DNA of 64,000 bases from Thiothrix caldifontis (lineage in GTDB: Bacteria; Pseudomonadota; Gammaproteobacteria; Thiotrichales; Thiotrichaceae), in assembly GCF_900107695.1 (NCBI RefSeq), contig NZ_FNQP01000011.1, positions 62,001-126,000 of the forward strand, given 5' to 3'. Below are positions 29,308-38,649 of the stretch, piece by piece. A program made the translations under genes and the position numbers. Position 1 is the first letter of the stretch; each line of letters begins with the position of its first letter. Under the pieces are notes generated by a model. It did no database searches. It had not been told where the DNA came from and was given only the letters and a program-made list of their open reading frames with translations.

Positions 29308-30270
29308 ATGCAGGTAATCTGTCTTAGTGATGACGGCACACGCCGTAGATCGTTTATGTTACACCCCTGGAAACACCTGATTATCCCCGCAGGCATCGTT
29401 GCTTTGCTGGTGGTAGGGCTTTCCGTTAACCAAATGCTGGGTCTTTACCAACTCGATGCTACGCCGCCGAATGCTGAAGTGTCTGAAAATGATGCGAGCA
29501 AACTGTTATCTGCTCTGGAGCAGCAAATTTCTACGGTTGACCAGATTAAGAAAGCCTACGCTAACTATACTGTCGATGTGGATACATTATCGGTGCGTTT
29601 AGGTACATTGGAAGCAGAAATCGCACGTTTGAATGCTTTGGCAAAACGTGTTGCGAATAAAGCCAAACTTGATCCCCAGGAATTCTCGCTGGATACCAAA
29701 CCTGCGCGAGGCGGTCTCGCTAGTGAAGAGCCTGAGGTTGTTATTCCCAAATTATCATCCAATGAATTTTTAGCCTCGTTTGAGCTGGTTGAAAATAATC
29801 TGGATCGCCAAAAAGGTATGTTGGCGACCTTAGACCAGATTCTTGAGGGTATTAATGTGCAAGCAGAGGTCTCTCCTAGTGGTAGGCCAGTACGCAGTGG
29901 TTACATCTCTTCTGAGTTTGGTTTCCGGCGCGACCCTTTTAATGGTCGCCAGAAAATGCACAAAGGGGTTGATTATGCAGGGCCACACGGTACAGAAATT
30001 TATGCTGTAGGTGGGGGGGTGGTTTCTTTCTCCGGGAATCGCAATGACGGTTATGGCAATGTTGTCGAAGTTGACCATGGTGATGGCTTAATTAGCCGCT
30101 ATGCCCATTTGAGTACCACTAAGGTTGCCGAAGGCGAAGTGGTAAAAAAAGGTGATAATGTGGCATGGATGGGGAGCACGGGGCGTTCCACGGGTTCCCA
30201 CTTGCATCTGGAGGTTTTAAAGAATGGTGAGCAGGTTAACCCGCGTGAATACCTTGGACACGAAGAATAA
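29308..30270 (+). CDS. M23 family metallopeptidase (LytM domain), membrane-anchored
   Basis: The protein of 320 residues has a short cytoplasmic beginning, one membrane helix (LIIPAGIVALLVVGLSV), a coiled-coil region (about 60-115) and a C-terminal LytM domain. The zinc-site residues are present in MHKGVDYAGPHG and GSHLHLEVL, with YGNVVEVDHGDGLISRYAHL between. It therefore probably cleaves peptidoglycan cross-links, or activates an amidase, in the periplasm. ATG 29308 gives the MQVICLSDDGTRRR start seen in relatives; the frame upstream lacks such a start. The same peptidase precedes secA in other gammaproteobacteria. Confidence 0.92.
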   Translation: MQVICLSDDGTRRRSFMLHPWKHLIIPAGIVALLVVGLSVNQMLGLYQLDATPPNAEVSENDASKLLSALEQQISTVDQIKKAYANYTVDVDTLSVRLGTLEAEIARLNALAKRVANKAKLDPQEFSLDTKPARGGLASEEPEVVIPKLSSNEFLASFELVENNLDRQKGMLATLDQILEGINVQAEVSPSGRPVRSGYISSEFGFRRDPFNGRQKMHKGVDYAGPHGTEIYAVGGGVVSFSGNRNDGYGNVVEVDHGDGLISRYAHLSTTKVAEGEVVKKGDNVAWMGSTGRSTGSHLHLEVLKNGEQVNPREYLGHEE

Positions 30271-30315
30271 TTCACCGTACAGCCAGTTAAACCGTATATA
30301 ATGTGATACAAACCG

Positions 30316-30352
30316 TCCGGTGTAATGCTGTGTCTGCATGGCGTTCACCGGA
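30316..30352 (+). terminator. Two-tier hairpin before secA
   Basis: The outer stem TCCGGTG/CACCGGA encloses a second inverted repeat ATGC/GCAT, and CTTTCTGTTT follows. It lies 45 bases after the M23 stop and 36 before secA. It can be read as a weak terminator or as a leader structure controlling secA; the T-rich stretch is interrupted. Confidence 0.45.
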
Positions 30353-30387
30353 CTTTCTGTTTGGAAAGGATACAAGAGAGTAAACGT

Positions 30388-33099
30388 ATGCTGGGTTCTG
30401 TAGCCAAAAAGATTTTTGGCAGCCGCAATGACCGTCTGGTCAAGTCTTATTCCAAAGCCGTCAAGAAAATCAATGCGTTGGAAGAACAGTACAAAGCGTT
30501 GTCTGATGCCCAATTAGCGGCAAAAACCACTGAATTCCGCAACCGTTTGCAACAGGATGAAGCTCTCGCTAGTTTATTGCCTGAAGCATTTGCTGTTGTC
30601 CGCGAAGCCAGCCAACGGGTGTTGGGGATGCGTCATTATGACGTGCAGATGATCGGTGGTATGGTTTTGAATGACGGCAAAATTGCTGAAATGAAAACCG
30701 GTGAAGGTAAAACCTTGGTGGCAACGTTAGCTGCTTACCTGAATGCTTTGCCGGGTAATGGGATGCATGTCATCACTGTCAATGATTACCTTGCACAGCG
30801 TGATGCCGTACAAATGTCGCGTTTGTACGGTTTCTTAGGGCTGACGACCGGGGTTATTATCAATGGTTTGAGTTCTGAGCAACGTCGTGAGGCGTATGCT
30901 GCTGATATTACTTACGGCACTAACAACGAATTTGGTTTTGACTACTTACGCGATAACATGGCCTTCCGTAAGGAAGACCGAGTGCAGCGTGATCTGTATT
31001 ACGCGATTGTGGATGAGGTCGACTCCATCCTGATTGATGAGGCGCGTACCCCGCTGATTATTTCCGGGCCTAGCCATGATGCGTCCCAACTGTATATGGC
31101 AATCGACCAGCTCATCCCGATGTTGGAAAAGCAACAGGAAGAAAATGGCCCCGGCGATTATTCCGTCGATGAAAAAGCCCGCCAGGTCTATATGACGGAA
31201 GTAGGTCAAGAACGCGCGGAACAATTGCTATGGCAAGCAGGGGTATTACCTGAGGGTCAAGGTTTGTATGACACAGTAAGCATCAGTGTGTTGCATCACC
31301 TGAATGCCGCTTTGCGTGCTCATGCCTTGTTCCAGCGTAATGTTGATTACATTGTGCGCGATGGCAAAATCGTCATTGTCGATGAGTTTACCGGTCGTAC
31401 AATGCCGGGACGTCGCTGGTCGGAAGGGTTGCATCAAGCGATTGAGGCCAAAGAAAAAGTCGAGATTCAGGCTGAAAACCAAACACTGGCGTCGATTACG
31501 TTCCAGAATTATTTCCGTTTGTATGAAAAGCTCTCTGGTATGACGGGGACGGCTGATACGGAAGCGTTCGAGTTGCAACAGATCTATGGTTTGGAAGTTG
31601 TGGTTATCCCGACGCATCGTCCCATGCAGCGAATTGATTCCAACGATTTGATTTACCTGACGGCGGAAGAGAAATACGAAGCCATCATCAAGGAAATCGA
31701 AACCGAAGTTGCTAAAGGCAGACCAGTTTTGGTGGGTACAGCGTCGATTGAGACGTCGGAGTTAGTGTCCAACAAGCTGAAAGAATTGCGAATTCCGCAT
31801 GAAGTCCTCAATGCTAAGCAGCATGAACGTGAAGCCCATATTATTGCTAATGCGGGTCGCCCCGGTGCGGTGACGATTGCCACTAACATGGCAGGTCGTG
31901 GTACAGATATTGTCCTCGGCGGTAGCATGGATGAAGAACTCAAACAGTTGGGTGAAAATCCCAATCCTGAAGCCGTTGGTAAAATCAAAGCCTTGTGGCA
32001 GAAGCGTCATGATGCGGTAGTGGCCTCCGGTGGTTTGCATATCCTCGGTACTGAACGCCATGAATCTCGCCGTATTGATAACCAGTTGCGTGGTCGTGCC
32101 GGTCGTCAAGGTGACCCCGGTTCTTCACGCTTCTTCCTGTCGTTGGAAGATAACCTGATGCGTATTTTTGCCTCCGAGCGGGTGAAAAGCATGATGCAGC
32201 GTTTGGGGATGGAGAAAGGGCAGGCGATTGAAGCAGGTCTGGTATCCAAATCCATCGAAAATGCCCAACGTAAGGTAGAAGCTCACAACTACGACATTCG
32301 TAAACATTTGTTGGAGTACGATGACGTTGCCAATGATCAGCGTAAGGTAGTGTATTCCCAACGCAATGATTTGCTGGAAGTGGATGATATTAAGGATACT
32401 ATTGATGCTATCCGTGAAGATGTCGTCGATGCAATGTTTGCGACACATATTCCACCCGGCAGTATTGATGAGCAATGGGATGTTGATGGTCTTTACAAGC
32501 AGCTTTATACCGATTTCGGGGTGGATTTGCCGCTCAAGCAATGGCTAGCCACAGAGAAAAACTTGCATGAAGAAAGTCTGCGTGACCGTGTTCAGGAGCA
32601 GGTTGCTGCCGTGCTTCAGCAGAAGGAAACCATGATTGGTGCGCCCAATATGCGTCGTTTGGAACGTGATGTGATGCTGCATGTCCTAGATGGTGAGTGG
32701 AAAGAGCATCTGGCAGCCATGGATTATTTGCGTCAAAGTGTGGGCTTGCGTGGTTATGCGCAGAAAAACCCTAAGCAGGAATACAAGCGTGAAGCGTTTG
32801 AAATGTTTGAGCAATTGCTGGAACGTATCAAGCACGATGTGGTGGCTTTCCTCATGCGTATCCAGTTACAAGAGCCGCAGCAAGCAATGGCTGAGCTAGA
32901 AACGCATGAACCTCAGCCGATGGCATTTTCTCACCCTGATGCAGGTAATGCTTTCGAGGATGAGGAGGTGGTGGATGCCGTAGTGGGTAGTAACACGGGT
33001 AATCCCTATGAGCGTGATGGCCTGAAAGTAGGGCGTAATGACCCTTGTCCGTGTGGTTCTGGTAAGAAATACAAAAATTGTCACGGTCAATTGGTTTGA
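30388..33099 (+). CDS. secA: Preprotein translocase ATPase SecA
   Basis: SecA drives secretory proteins through the SecYEG channel by ATP hydrolysis. The Walker A MKTGEGKT (102-109), [19 protein letters not shown], the GTASIETSE helicase segment and [14 protein letters not shown] are intact. The C-terminus ends in the zinc/SecB-binding motif [17 protein letters not shown] 30388 gives [16 protein letters not shown], the standard start, with GAGAG eight bases upstream. The product is 903 residues. No secM-like arrest peptide lies upstream, only the hairpin at 30316-30352. Confidence 0.98.
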   Translation: MLGSVAKKIFGSRNDRLVKSYSKAVKKINALEEQYKALSDAQLAAKTTEFRNRLQQDEALASLLPEAFAVVREASQRVLGMRHYDVQMIGGMVLNDGKIAEMKTGEGKTLVATLAAYLNALPGNGMHVITVNDYLAQRDAVQMSRLYGFLGLTTGVIINGLSSEQRREAYAADITYGTNNEFGFDYLRDNMAFRKEDRVQRDLYYAIVDEVDSILIDEARTPLIISGPSHDASQLYMAIDQLIPMLEKQQEENGPGDYSVDEKARQVYMTEVGQERAEQLLWQAGVLPEGQGLYDTVSISVLHHLNAALRAHALFQRNVDYIVRDGKIVIVDEFTGRTMPGRRWSEGLHQAIEAKEKVEIQAENQTLASITFQNYFRLYEKLSGMTGTADTEAFELQQIYGLEVVVIPTHRPMQRIDSNDLIYLTAEEKYEAIIKEIETEVAKGRPVLVGTASIETSELVSNKLKELRIPHEVLNAKQHEREAHIIANAGRPGAVTIATNMAGRGTDIVLGGSMDEELKQLGENPNPEAVGKIKALWQKRHDAVVASGGLHILGTERHESRRIDNQLRGRAGRQGDPGSSRFFLSLEDNLMRIFASERVKSMMQRLGMEKGQAIEAGLVSKSIENAQRKVEAHNYDIRKHLLEYDDVANDQRKVVYSQRNDLLEVDDIKDTIDAIREDVVDAMFATHIPPGSIDEQWDVDGLYKQLYTDFGVDLPLKQWLATEKNLHEESLRDRVQEQVAAVLQQKETMIGAPNMRRLERDVMLHVLDGEWKEHLAAMDYLRQSVGLRGYAQKNPKQEYKREAFEMFEQLLERIKHDVVAFLMRIQLQEPQQAMAELETHEPQPMAFSHPDAGNAFEDEEVVDAVVGSNTGNPYERDGLKVGRNDPCPCGSGKKYKNCHGQLV

Positions 33100-33120
33100 T
33101 TTTATCCCGGAGTAGGTAAC

Positions 33121-34329
33121 ATGGCAGTCAACTTACATGCACCTGATACTTTATTGCCCATTGCTGGTGTGCGTTTAGCATCGGTTAATGCCGGTATTCG
33201 CTACAAAAATCGTAACGATGTGTTATTGATTGAGTTGGAACCAGGTAGCCATACAGCGGCAGTGTTCACACGTAATGCGTTTTGTGCAGCACCTGTGCAT
33301 GTTTGCCGCCATAACTTACAGCATTCTAATCCACGCTATTTGTTGATTAATGCGGGCAATGCGAATGCAGGTACGGGTGAGCTGGGTATGCAGGCTGCCC
33401 GTGAAAGTTGTGAGCAAGTGGCACAGCAGGGTGCATGTTGGGCGGAGCAAGTTCTGCCTTTCTCAACTGGTGTGATTGGTCAGCAATTGCCAGTGGATAA
33501 AATAACCACTGCTTTGCCAGAAGCCTTTGCTAAATTGGATGCAGGCGGTTGGATGGAAGCCTCGCGTACTATTATGACTACGGATACGGTAGCGAAAGCG
33601 CTAAGCCGCCAAGTGGAAATCTTTGGTGAAACCGTGACAATCACGGGGATTGCGAAAGGTGCGGGGATGATTCACCCCAATATGGCAACCATGTTGGCGT
33701 ATGTTGCTACCGATGCCTTGGTTGAAAAAGACATTCTACAAAATCTGTTGAATGATGTAGTGGAAGAAACTTTCAACTGCATCACTGTTGATGGCGATAC
33801 TTCAACTAATGATTCTTTGATTGTCATGGCAACTGGCAGTTCAGGTATTTATGTAGGGGGTGATGGTTTGCCTGCATTCCGTCAAGCCCTATTGGAGGTT
33901 TGTCTGTATTTAGCCCAAGCGATTGTGCGTGATGGTGAAGGTGCAACCAAGTTCATCAGCATTGATGTGCAAGGTGCTGCAACGCGTGCCGAAGCCCGTG
34001 TCGTTGGCAATACCGTGGCATTATCCCCATTGGTGAAAACCGCATTGTTTGCCAGTGACCCGAACTGGGGGCGTATTCTTGCCGCAGTAGGACGTAGTTA
34101 TGTTGATGCGTTGGATGTAAGCCGTATTAGCATTTGGTTAGGTAAAACCCTGTTGATCGAAAACGGTGAGCCAGCCGCTACCTACCGTGAAGAATTGGGC
34201 GCAGCAGAAACCAAGCGCGATGAAATCGATATTCGTATCCATTTAGGGCGTGGCGAAGCCACTGCGACGACGTGGACATGTGATTTTTCTTACGATTACG
34301 TCAAAATCAATGCCGAATACCGCAGTTGA
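33121..34329 (+). CDS. argJ: Bifunctional ornithine acetyltransferase / N-acetylglutamate synthase ArgJ
   Basis: ArgJ recycles the acetyl group from N-acetylornithine to glutamate in arginine synthesis. The precursor cuts itself into alpha and beta chains at the motif KGAGMIHPNMATML, with Thr190 as the nucleophile. The N-terminal GVRLASVNAGIRYKNRNDVLLIE and the NAGNANAGTG oxyanion region are present. At 402 residues the length is normal. A GGAGTAGG site precedes the ATG. It is 21 bases after secA and overlaps the next gene by 20 bases, an order known from other gammaproteobacteria. Confidence 0.96.
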   Translation: MAVNLHAPDTLLPIAGVRLASVNAGIRYKNRNDVLLIELEPGSHTAAVFTRNAFCAAPVHVCRHNLQHSNPRYLLINAGNANAGTGELGMQAARESCEQVAQQGACWAEQVLPFSTGVIGQQLPVDKITTALPEAFAKLDAGGWMEASRTIMTTDTVAKALSRQVEIFGETVTITGIAKGAGMIHPNMATMLAYVATDALVEKDILQNLLNDVVEETFNCITVDGDTSTNDSLIVMATGSSGIYVGGDGLPAFRQALLEVCLYLAQAIVRDGEGATKFISIDVQGAATRAEARVVGNTVALSPLVKTALFASDPNWGRILAAVGRSYVDALDVSRISIWLGKTLLIENGEPAATYREELGAAETKRDEIDIRIHLGRGEATATTWTCDFSYDYVKINAEYRS

Positions 34330-35269
34330 CTATTTGCATGTTGTCGCAGCGGTTATCCGTGATGCAACGGGCAATATCTTATTAGCACAACGCCCTGCCA
34401 ATAAACATCAGGGCGGTAAGTGGGAGTTTCCCGGTGGCAAAGTCGAATCCGGTGAAACGCCACAGCAAGCACTAAGCCGTGAAGTGCACGAAGAACTCGG
34501 CATTAGCGTGGAGGATGCAGCGCCCTTGATCAAGGTTCGTTATGTTTATCCTGAACGTGCAGTATTACTGGATGTGTGGGAGGTAACGGCTTTTAGTGGC
34601 GAGGCGCATGGGCGAGAAGGGCAGCCTGTCGCATGGTTTCACGTTGATCAATTGTCAGCACTTGAATTTCCTCCCGCTAATGCACCGATTGTTAACGCGG
34701 CACGTTTGCCTGCTCATTGTCTGATTACGCCAGAGCCACAAGATTCCACTAAGTTTTTGCAACAGTTAGTGCAACGTTTACAGGCTGGTGTGCGTCTGAT
34801 TGTTTTTCGTGCGAAAACATTGGATGCAGCAGGCTACGTGGCCTTAGCTCATGAAGTGATTCGTTTGGGGCATTCGTTTGGTGCAACGATTATGCTGAAC
34901 TCCCCCCCTGAGATGCTGGTGCAGGCAGATGGTTTACATCTGACGAGCCGTCAGCTCTTTACTGAGAGCGCAGCGAGTATCAGGGATACCTTATTGCCGG
35001 GGCAATGGTTATCAGCTTCTTGCCATAGCGTAGCGGAGTTGCAACAGGTAGCCATGCTTGGTGCGGACTTTGCTTTCCTCTCGCCCGTCTTACCAACGTT
35101 ATCGCATCCGGGAGAAGAGCATTTAGGTTGGGAGGTATTCGCTGCTATGGTGGATCAGGTGAATATTCCTGTATACGCTCTTGGTGGTATGGATGCTCAT
35201 CATGTGTCAACAGCACGGCATTACGGAGGACAGGGTATTGCTGCCATCCGTCGTTTGTGGGATGTGTAG
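34310..35269 (+). CDS. Nudix hydrolase fused to a ThiE/TenI-like domain
   Basis: The N-terminal 130 residues are a MutT-type Nudix domain: VVAAVIRDATGNILLAQRP, WEFPGGKVE and the Nudix box with REVHEELGI (catalytic glutamates present). MutT enzymes remove 8-oxo-dGTP from the nucleotide pool. The C-terminal half (about 145-319) is a TIM-barrel of the thiamine-phosphate synthase/TenI family, with LNSPPEMLVQADGLHLTSRQL, SASCHSV, GADFAFLSPVLPT and VYALGGMDAHHV. This fusion is known in gammaproteobacteria; whether the barrel has ThiE activity is unclear. The start at 34310 overlaps argJ and lacks a good ribosome binding site, suggesting translational coupling. Confidence 0.9.
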   Translation: MPNTAVDYLHVVAAVIRDATGNILLAQRPANKHQGGKWEFPGGKVESGETPQQALSREVHEELGISVEDAAPLIKVRYVYPERAVLLDVWEVTAFSGEAHGREGQPVAWFHVDQLSALEFPPANAPIVNAARLPAHCLITPEPQDSTKFLQQLVQRLQAGVRLIVFRAKTLDAAGYVALAHEVIRLGHSFGATIMLNSPPEMLVQADGLHLTSRQLFTESAASIRDTLLPGQWLSASCHSVAELQQVAMLGADFAFLSPVLPTLSHPGEEHLGWEVFAAMVDQVNIPVYALGGMDAHHVSTARHYGGQGIAAIRRLWDV

Positions 35270-35279
35270 TCTAAGTGTT

Positions 35280-35483
35280 TCAAGCATTGAGGTCTGGAAT
35301 TAACTGACTATTGATGCGTGAAATCATATCTTTTAACAGTAGCTTGCGTTTTTTTAAACGTGAAATCCTGATTTGGTCACTGTGAGGTTCTTGCAATAAT
35401 GTTGCAATAACCTCATCCAGTTCCCGGTGTTCTTGGGTGAGTTCCGCGAGTTTCCGGTGAAGTGCTTCCGTGTCTTGCAGCAT
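35280..35483 (-). CDS. YdcH-like small protein (DUF465)
   Basis: The 67-residue product is a short helical hairpin of the YdcH family: HRKLAELTQEHRELDEVI in the first helix and ISRLKKRKLLLKDMI in the second, which carries the family's conserved LKKxKLxLKD pattern. The function is unknown. It follows the DEAD-box protein gene by eight bases on the same strand, so the two may be cotranscribed. The ribosome binding site is weak. Confidence 0.82.
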   Translation of the reverse strand: MLQDTEALHRKLAELTQEHRELDEVIATLLQEPHSDQIRISRLKKRKLLLKDMISRINSQLIPDLNA

Positions 35484-35490
35484 AATGGTT

Positions 35491-37083
35491 CTACTTAGTC
35501 AAAATACGGCGTTTTTCCTTGTAACGGATAACGACTTGTTTGTCAGTTTTGGGTTTGTCGCTCTGTTGTGCGTAATCGGGTTTTTCCCAACTACCAATTT
35601 CATAAGAACCCCCTTGATCACGGCGGGGTGCAGGGGTACCCCCGGTGTAGCCACCTTCGCGTTTACGTTGTGCACCACCGTTTAAGCGACCATAAGGACC
35701 TTTGCGTTGCTGGCGATCAGCAGCGTTGGCTGAGGCTGGTTCTTGAGCTGGTGTAGGGCGGTTGTCTCGGCGACTACTTTGTTGCTGGTTTGGGTTACGT
35801 CCGCTACCTTGAGCTTGATGTGAGGAGCGGTTTTGGTTTGATCCAGAACGGCCTTGTTGTTGGCGTCCGCGTTCGCCTTGGTTACCATTAGTGCTATTAT
35901 GTTGGCGTTGCCCATTACTGTTGCTGCGATTACTTCTGGGGACTCGCACTGAGGGGGTAAAGCCTGATGTATGTTCCAGCGGGGCAAGACCAGGCAGGGT
36001 GCATTGTTCGATAGAGTCGCCGAGGAATGTTTCAATTAACTTCAGATTCTCGCGTTCGCGAGGTAATACCACAGCAATAACCGCTTCTTCCCGTTCTGGG
36101 CTGAGACCTTGTAGCCGAGCCTCATAATCTTCGACTTTGTGAGGTAACTCAAAGTTGATGATGTGTTCCCCCCCTTGGAAGTGTGGGTGGAGGCCATCTT
36201 GGTCAGCGTAAATCAGAATGGGTGCTGAGACGCCATTGCGTTCTTCTGCGGGTAAATCGGAGGCGACCTCGGCAGTATGTCCGTGATTTGCAAGGCTTTC
36301 TGCTAAGGCTTTCGCTACTTTTGTGGTCATTGTAAAAATACAGGTGGGTTCACCTGAAAACTCATCCAATAAATGATCCATCAGCGCAATTTTGTGCGTG
36401 TAATCATCCGCTAAATGGACAACTTGTGGAATTTGTAGCAATGGGTTACGGTCATCATCCACTTCAAGTTCTTCGGCTCCAGCCAGTACAGCACGAGCAT
36501 AGCCAGCAATATCATTTTCTGGGCGTACAAAGGCAATAACGGGGCAGGCGGTGGTACGTTCCGAGAGAATCTTATTAACGAGGCCATGCAAACCTTTGTG
36601 ATAAATGGCGCTAAGGTCGTCAATCACTAACATCTCTAATTTGGAAAAGTCTGCTTTGTTGTTATCAACCAGATCATTCAGACGACCGGGGGTGGCAATC
36701 ATTAAGTCAAGTGGTCGGCGTAACAAGCGCATTTGCGGCTGATACGGACGTCCACTAACAATGAAGCCTGAGCGAATCTGTTGCTCATCCCCCATCAAGC
36801 GTTTGATGGTGTAGTTAATCTGATTGACCCTATCCCGTCGCGAGGTAAGGATCAAAACACGGGTATGCCGTTGATCTTCAATCGGGTTGGTCAACACGTA
36901 GTTGATGGCTGGGATCAGGAATGCTCCGGTTTTACCGGAGGCCGATTGCGTCCAAACAATGACACTTTTGTTTTGTGCCACAAGGGGAATCAACTGTTTT
37001 TGTAGTTCAGTCGGATTCTCGTAACCGGCAGCTTCGATTTTTGCTGCAAATTCTGGATGTAAGCCTAATTCTGAAAAAGACAA
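35491..37083 (-). CDS. DEAD-box helicase-like protein with degenerate catalytic motifs
   Basis: The 530-residue protein has the overall plan of a DEAD-box RNA helicase: Q-motif region (FSELGLHPEFAAKIEAAGYENPTELQ), motif I SASGKTG (47-53), motif Ib ATPGRL (130-134) and a RecA-like second domain. Key motifs are changed: DEAD is IDDLS (154-158), the SAT position reads AFVRP, the usual VAARGLD of motif V reads ADQDGLHP, and the arginine-rich HRIGRTGR of motif VI reads ARLQGLSPERE (322-332). The last 160 residues are disordered and rich in Gln, Asn, Arg, Gly and Ser, as in RNA-binding tails. It may bind RNA without normal unwinding. Confidence 0.85.
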   Translation of the reverse strand: MSFSELGLHPEFAAKIEAAGYENPTELQKQLIPLVAQNKSVIVWTQSASGKTGAFLIPAINYVLTNPIEDQRHTRVLILTSRRDRVNQINYTIKRLMGDEQQIRSGFIVSGRPYQPQMRLLRRPLDLMIATPGRLNDLVDNNKADFSKLEMLVIDDLSAIYHKGLHGLVNKILSERTTACPVIAFVRPENDIAGYARAVLAGAEELEVDDDRNPLLQIPQVVHLADDYTHKIALMDHLLDEFSGEPTCIFTMTTKVAKALAESLANHGHTAEVASDLPAEERNGVSAPILIYADQDGLHPHFQGGEHIINFELPHKVEDYEARLQGLSPEREEAVIAVVLPRERENLKLIETFLGDSIEQCTLPGLAPLEHTSGFTPSVRVPRSNRSNSNGQRQHNSTNGNQGERGRQQQGRSGSNQNRSSHQAQGSGRNPNQQQSSRRDNRPTPAQEPASANAADRQQRKGPYGRLNGGAQRKREGGYTGGTPAPRRDQGGSYEIGSWEKPDYAQQSDKPKTDKQVVIRYKEKRRILTK

Positions 37084-37284
37084 GATAGATACTCCCCGTC
37101 TGTGGATGTGGGTGAGAGTAATAAATAAGTAAATATTATCAAACTGGAGAGAAATATTAGCAATATAATGCTTTCAGCGACTGCCCGTACCTTTATTTGT
37201 AACGTTTGCATGGCCCGAACCGAATAATAAATTATTATATCTGTTGTTGGGAGTCAACAAATTATGCACGTTATTGTTGCGAAT

Positions 37285-38649
37285 TTACATCACAATGTCT
37301 ATCGCTTTCTCCAATCTGGCAATAGCGACCACTTTCATCCCCTCAATAGGGTGACGTGGCTTATTTCCTTTCGCTACGATGGCCTGTTTAAAACCGTGTT
37401 TAGCAGCCTCACGCAAACGCTCCTCACCGTTTGGAACTGGGCGAATCTCGCCAGCCAGCCCAACTTCTCCAAAAACTACCAGATCAGCAGGCAGAGGACG
37501 GTTGCGAAAACTTGAGAGAGCCGCCAACAACAATGATAAATCAGCAGCGGTTTCTGAAATCTTAACACCACCGACAACATTTATGAATACGTCTTGGTCA
37601 AACATTGAAATTCCGGCGTGGCGATGTAGCACGGCAAGTAGCATGGCAAGGCGGTTTTGTTCTAAGCCCAAGGTGACACGGCGGGGCACAGCACCGTGAC
37701 TTTGGTCAACCAGTGCCTGCACTTCCACCATCAGTGGACGTGTACCTTCGCGAGTCACCATGATGACACTGCCGGATACGGGTTCTTCGTGGCGTGAAAG
37801 AAAAATGGCGGAAGGGTTGCTGACGCCTTTCAAGCCTTGTTCTGTCATGGCAAATACGCCAAGTTCGTTGACTGCGCCAAAACGGTTTTTGACGGCGCGA
37901 ATAATGCGGTAGCGTCCGCCTGGGTCGCCTTCAAAATAGAGTACGGTGTCAACCATGTGTTCGAGAACCCGCGGCCCTGCGAGTGTGCCCTCCTTTGTGA
38001 CGTGACCGACGAGAAACATAGCGGTATTCGTTTGTTTGGCAAAACGCACCAGTTTGGCGGCAGATTCACGAATTTGGCTGACTGAACCGGGAGCTGCTTG
38101 CAAACTATCGGTGAACACAGTTTGAATGGAGTCGATAACCATCAGATGTGGTTTTTCTTGCGATACGAGGCTTAGGATGTTTTCTACACAGGTTTCTGTC
38201 AGTAAACGCAGGTGGTCGCTGGGTAGACCTAAACGGCGGGCGCGCAGCCCCACTTGTTGCAAGGATTCTTCGCCAGTGACGTATAGACTTTTTAGTTCAG
38301 GCAAGGTTGCAAGCGTTTGCAGCAGGATCGTGGACTTACCAATGCCGGGATCACCACCGATCAGGACAACTGAGCCTGTCATTAAACCGCCACCCAGTAC
38401 GCGATCCAGTTCGGGTTGATGTGTAAGAATGCGTGGTGCTTCACTTAAACTGACTTCGTTTAAGGAGCGAATGACTGCTTGTTCCCCTGCATATCCGCCT
38501 GCACGGTTGTTTTGTGTGTTTTTACTAGCAGGAAAACTTAGCATTTCTTCTAACGTGTTCCACGCGCCACAGTCGCTGCATTGTCCGCTCCATTTGTTGT
38601 GTAGGCCGCCGCAAGCCGTACAATGGTATTGAAGTTTGGCCTTACTCAT
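37285..38649 (-). CDS. radA: DNA repair protein RadA (Sms)
   Basis: RadA is a RecA-like ATPase that promotes branch migration during recombination repair. The N-terminal zinc finger (C10, C13, C24, C27), Walker A GGDPGIGKST (98-107), the RadA-specific KNRFG motif (253-257) and the Lon-like C-terminal domain (about 275-450, with GDPGG before and FGEVGLAGEIRPV within) are all present. The length is 454 residues. It overlaps the CorC-like gene by eight bases, so both are likely on one transcript. About 200 AT-rich bases without a gene separate it from the DEAD-box protein gene downstream. Confidence 0.97.
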   Translation of the reverse strand: MSKAKLQYHCTACGGLHNKWSGQCSDCGAWNTLEEMLSFPASKNTQNNRAGGYAGEQAVIRSLNEVSLSEAPRILTHQPELDRVLGGGLMTGSVVLIGGDPGIGKSTILLQTLATLPELKSLYVTGEESLQQVGLRARRLGLPSDHLRLLTETCVENILSLVSQEKPHLMVIDSIQTVFTDSLQAAPGSVSQIRESAAKLVRFAKQTNTAMFLVGHVTKEGTLAGPRVLEHMVDTVLYFEGDPGGRYRIIRAVKNRFGAVNELGVFAMTEQGLKGVSNPSAIFLSRHEEPVSGSVIMVTREGTRPLMVEVQALVDQSHGAVPRRVTLGLEQNRLAMLLAVLHRHAGISMFDQDVFINVVGGVKISETAADLSLLLAALSSFRNRPLPADLVVFGEVGLAGEIRPVPNGEERLREAAKHGFKQAIVAKGNKPRHPIEGMKVVAIARLEKAIDIVM

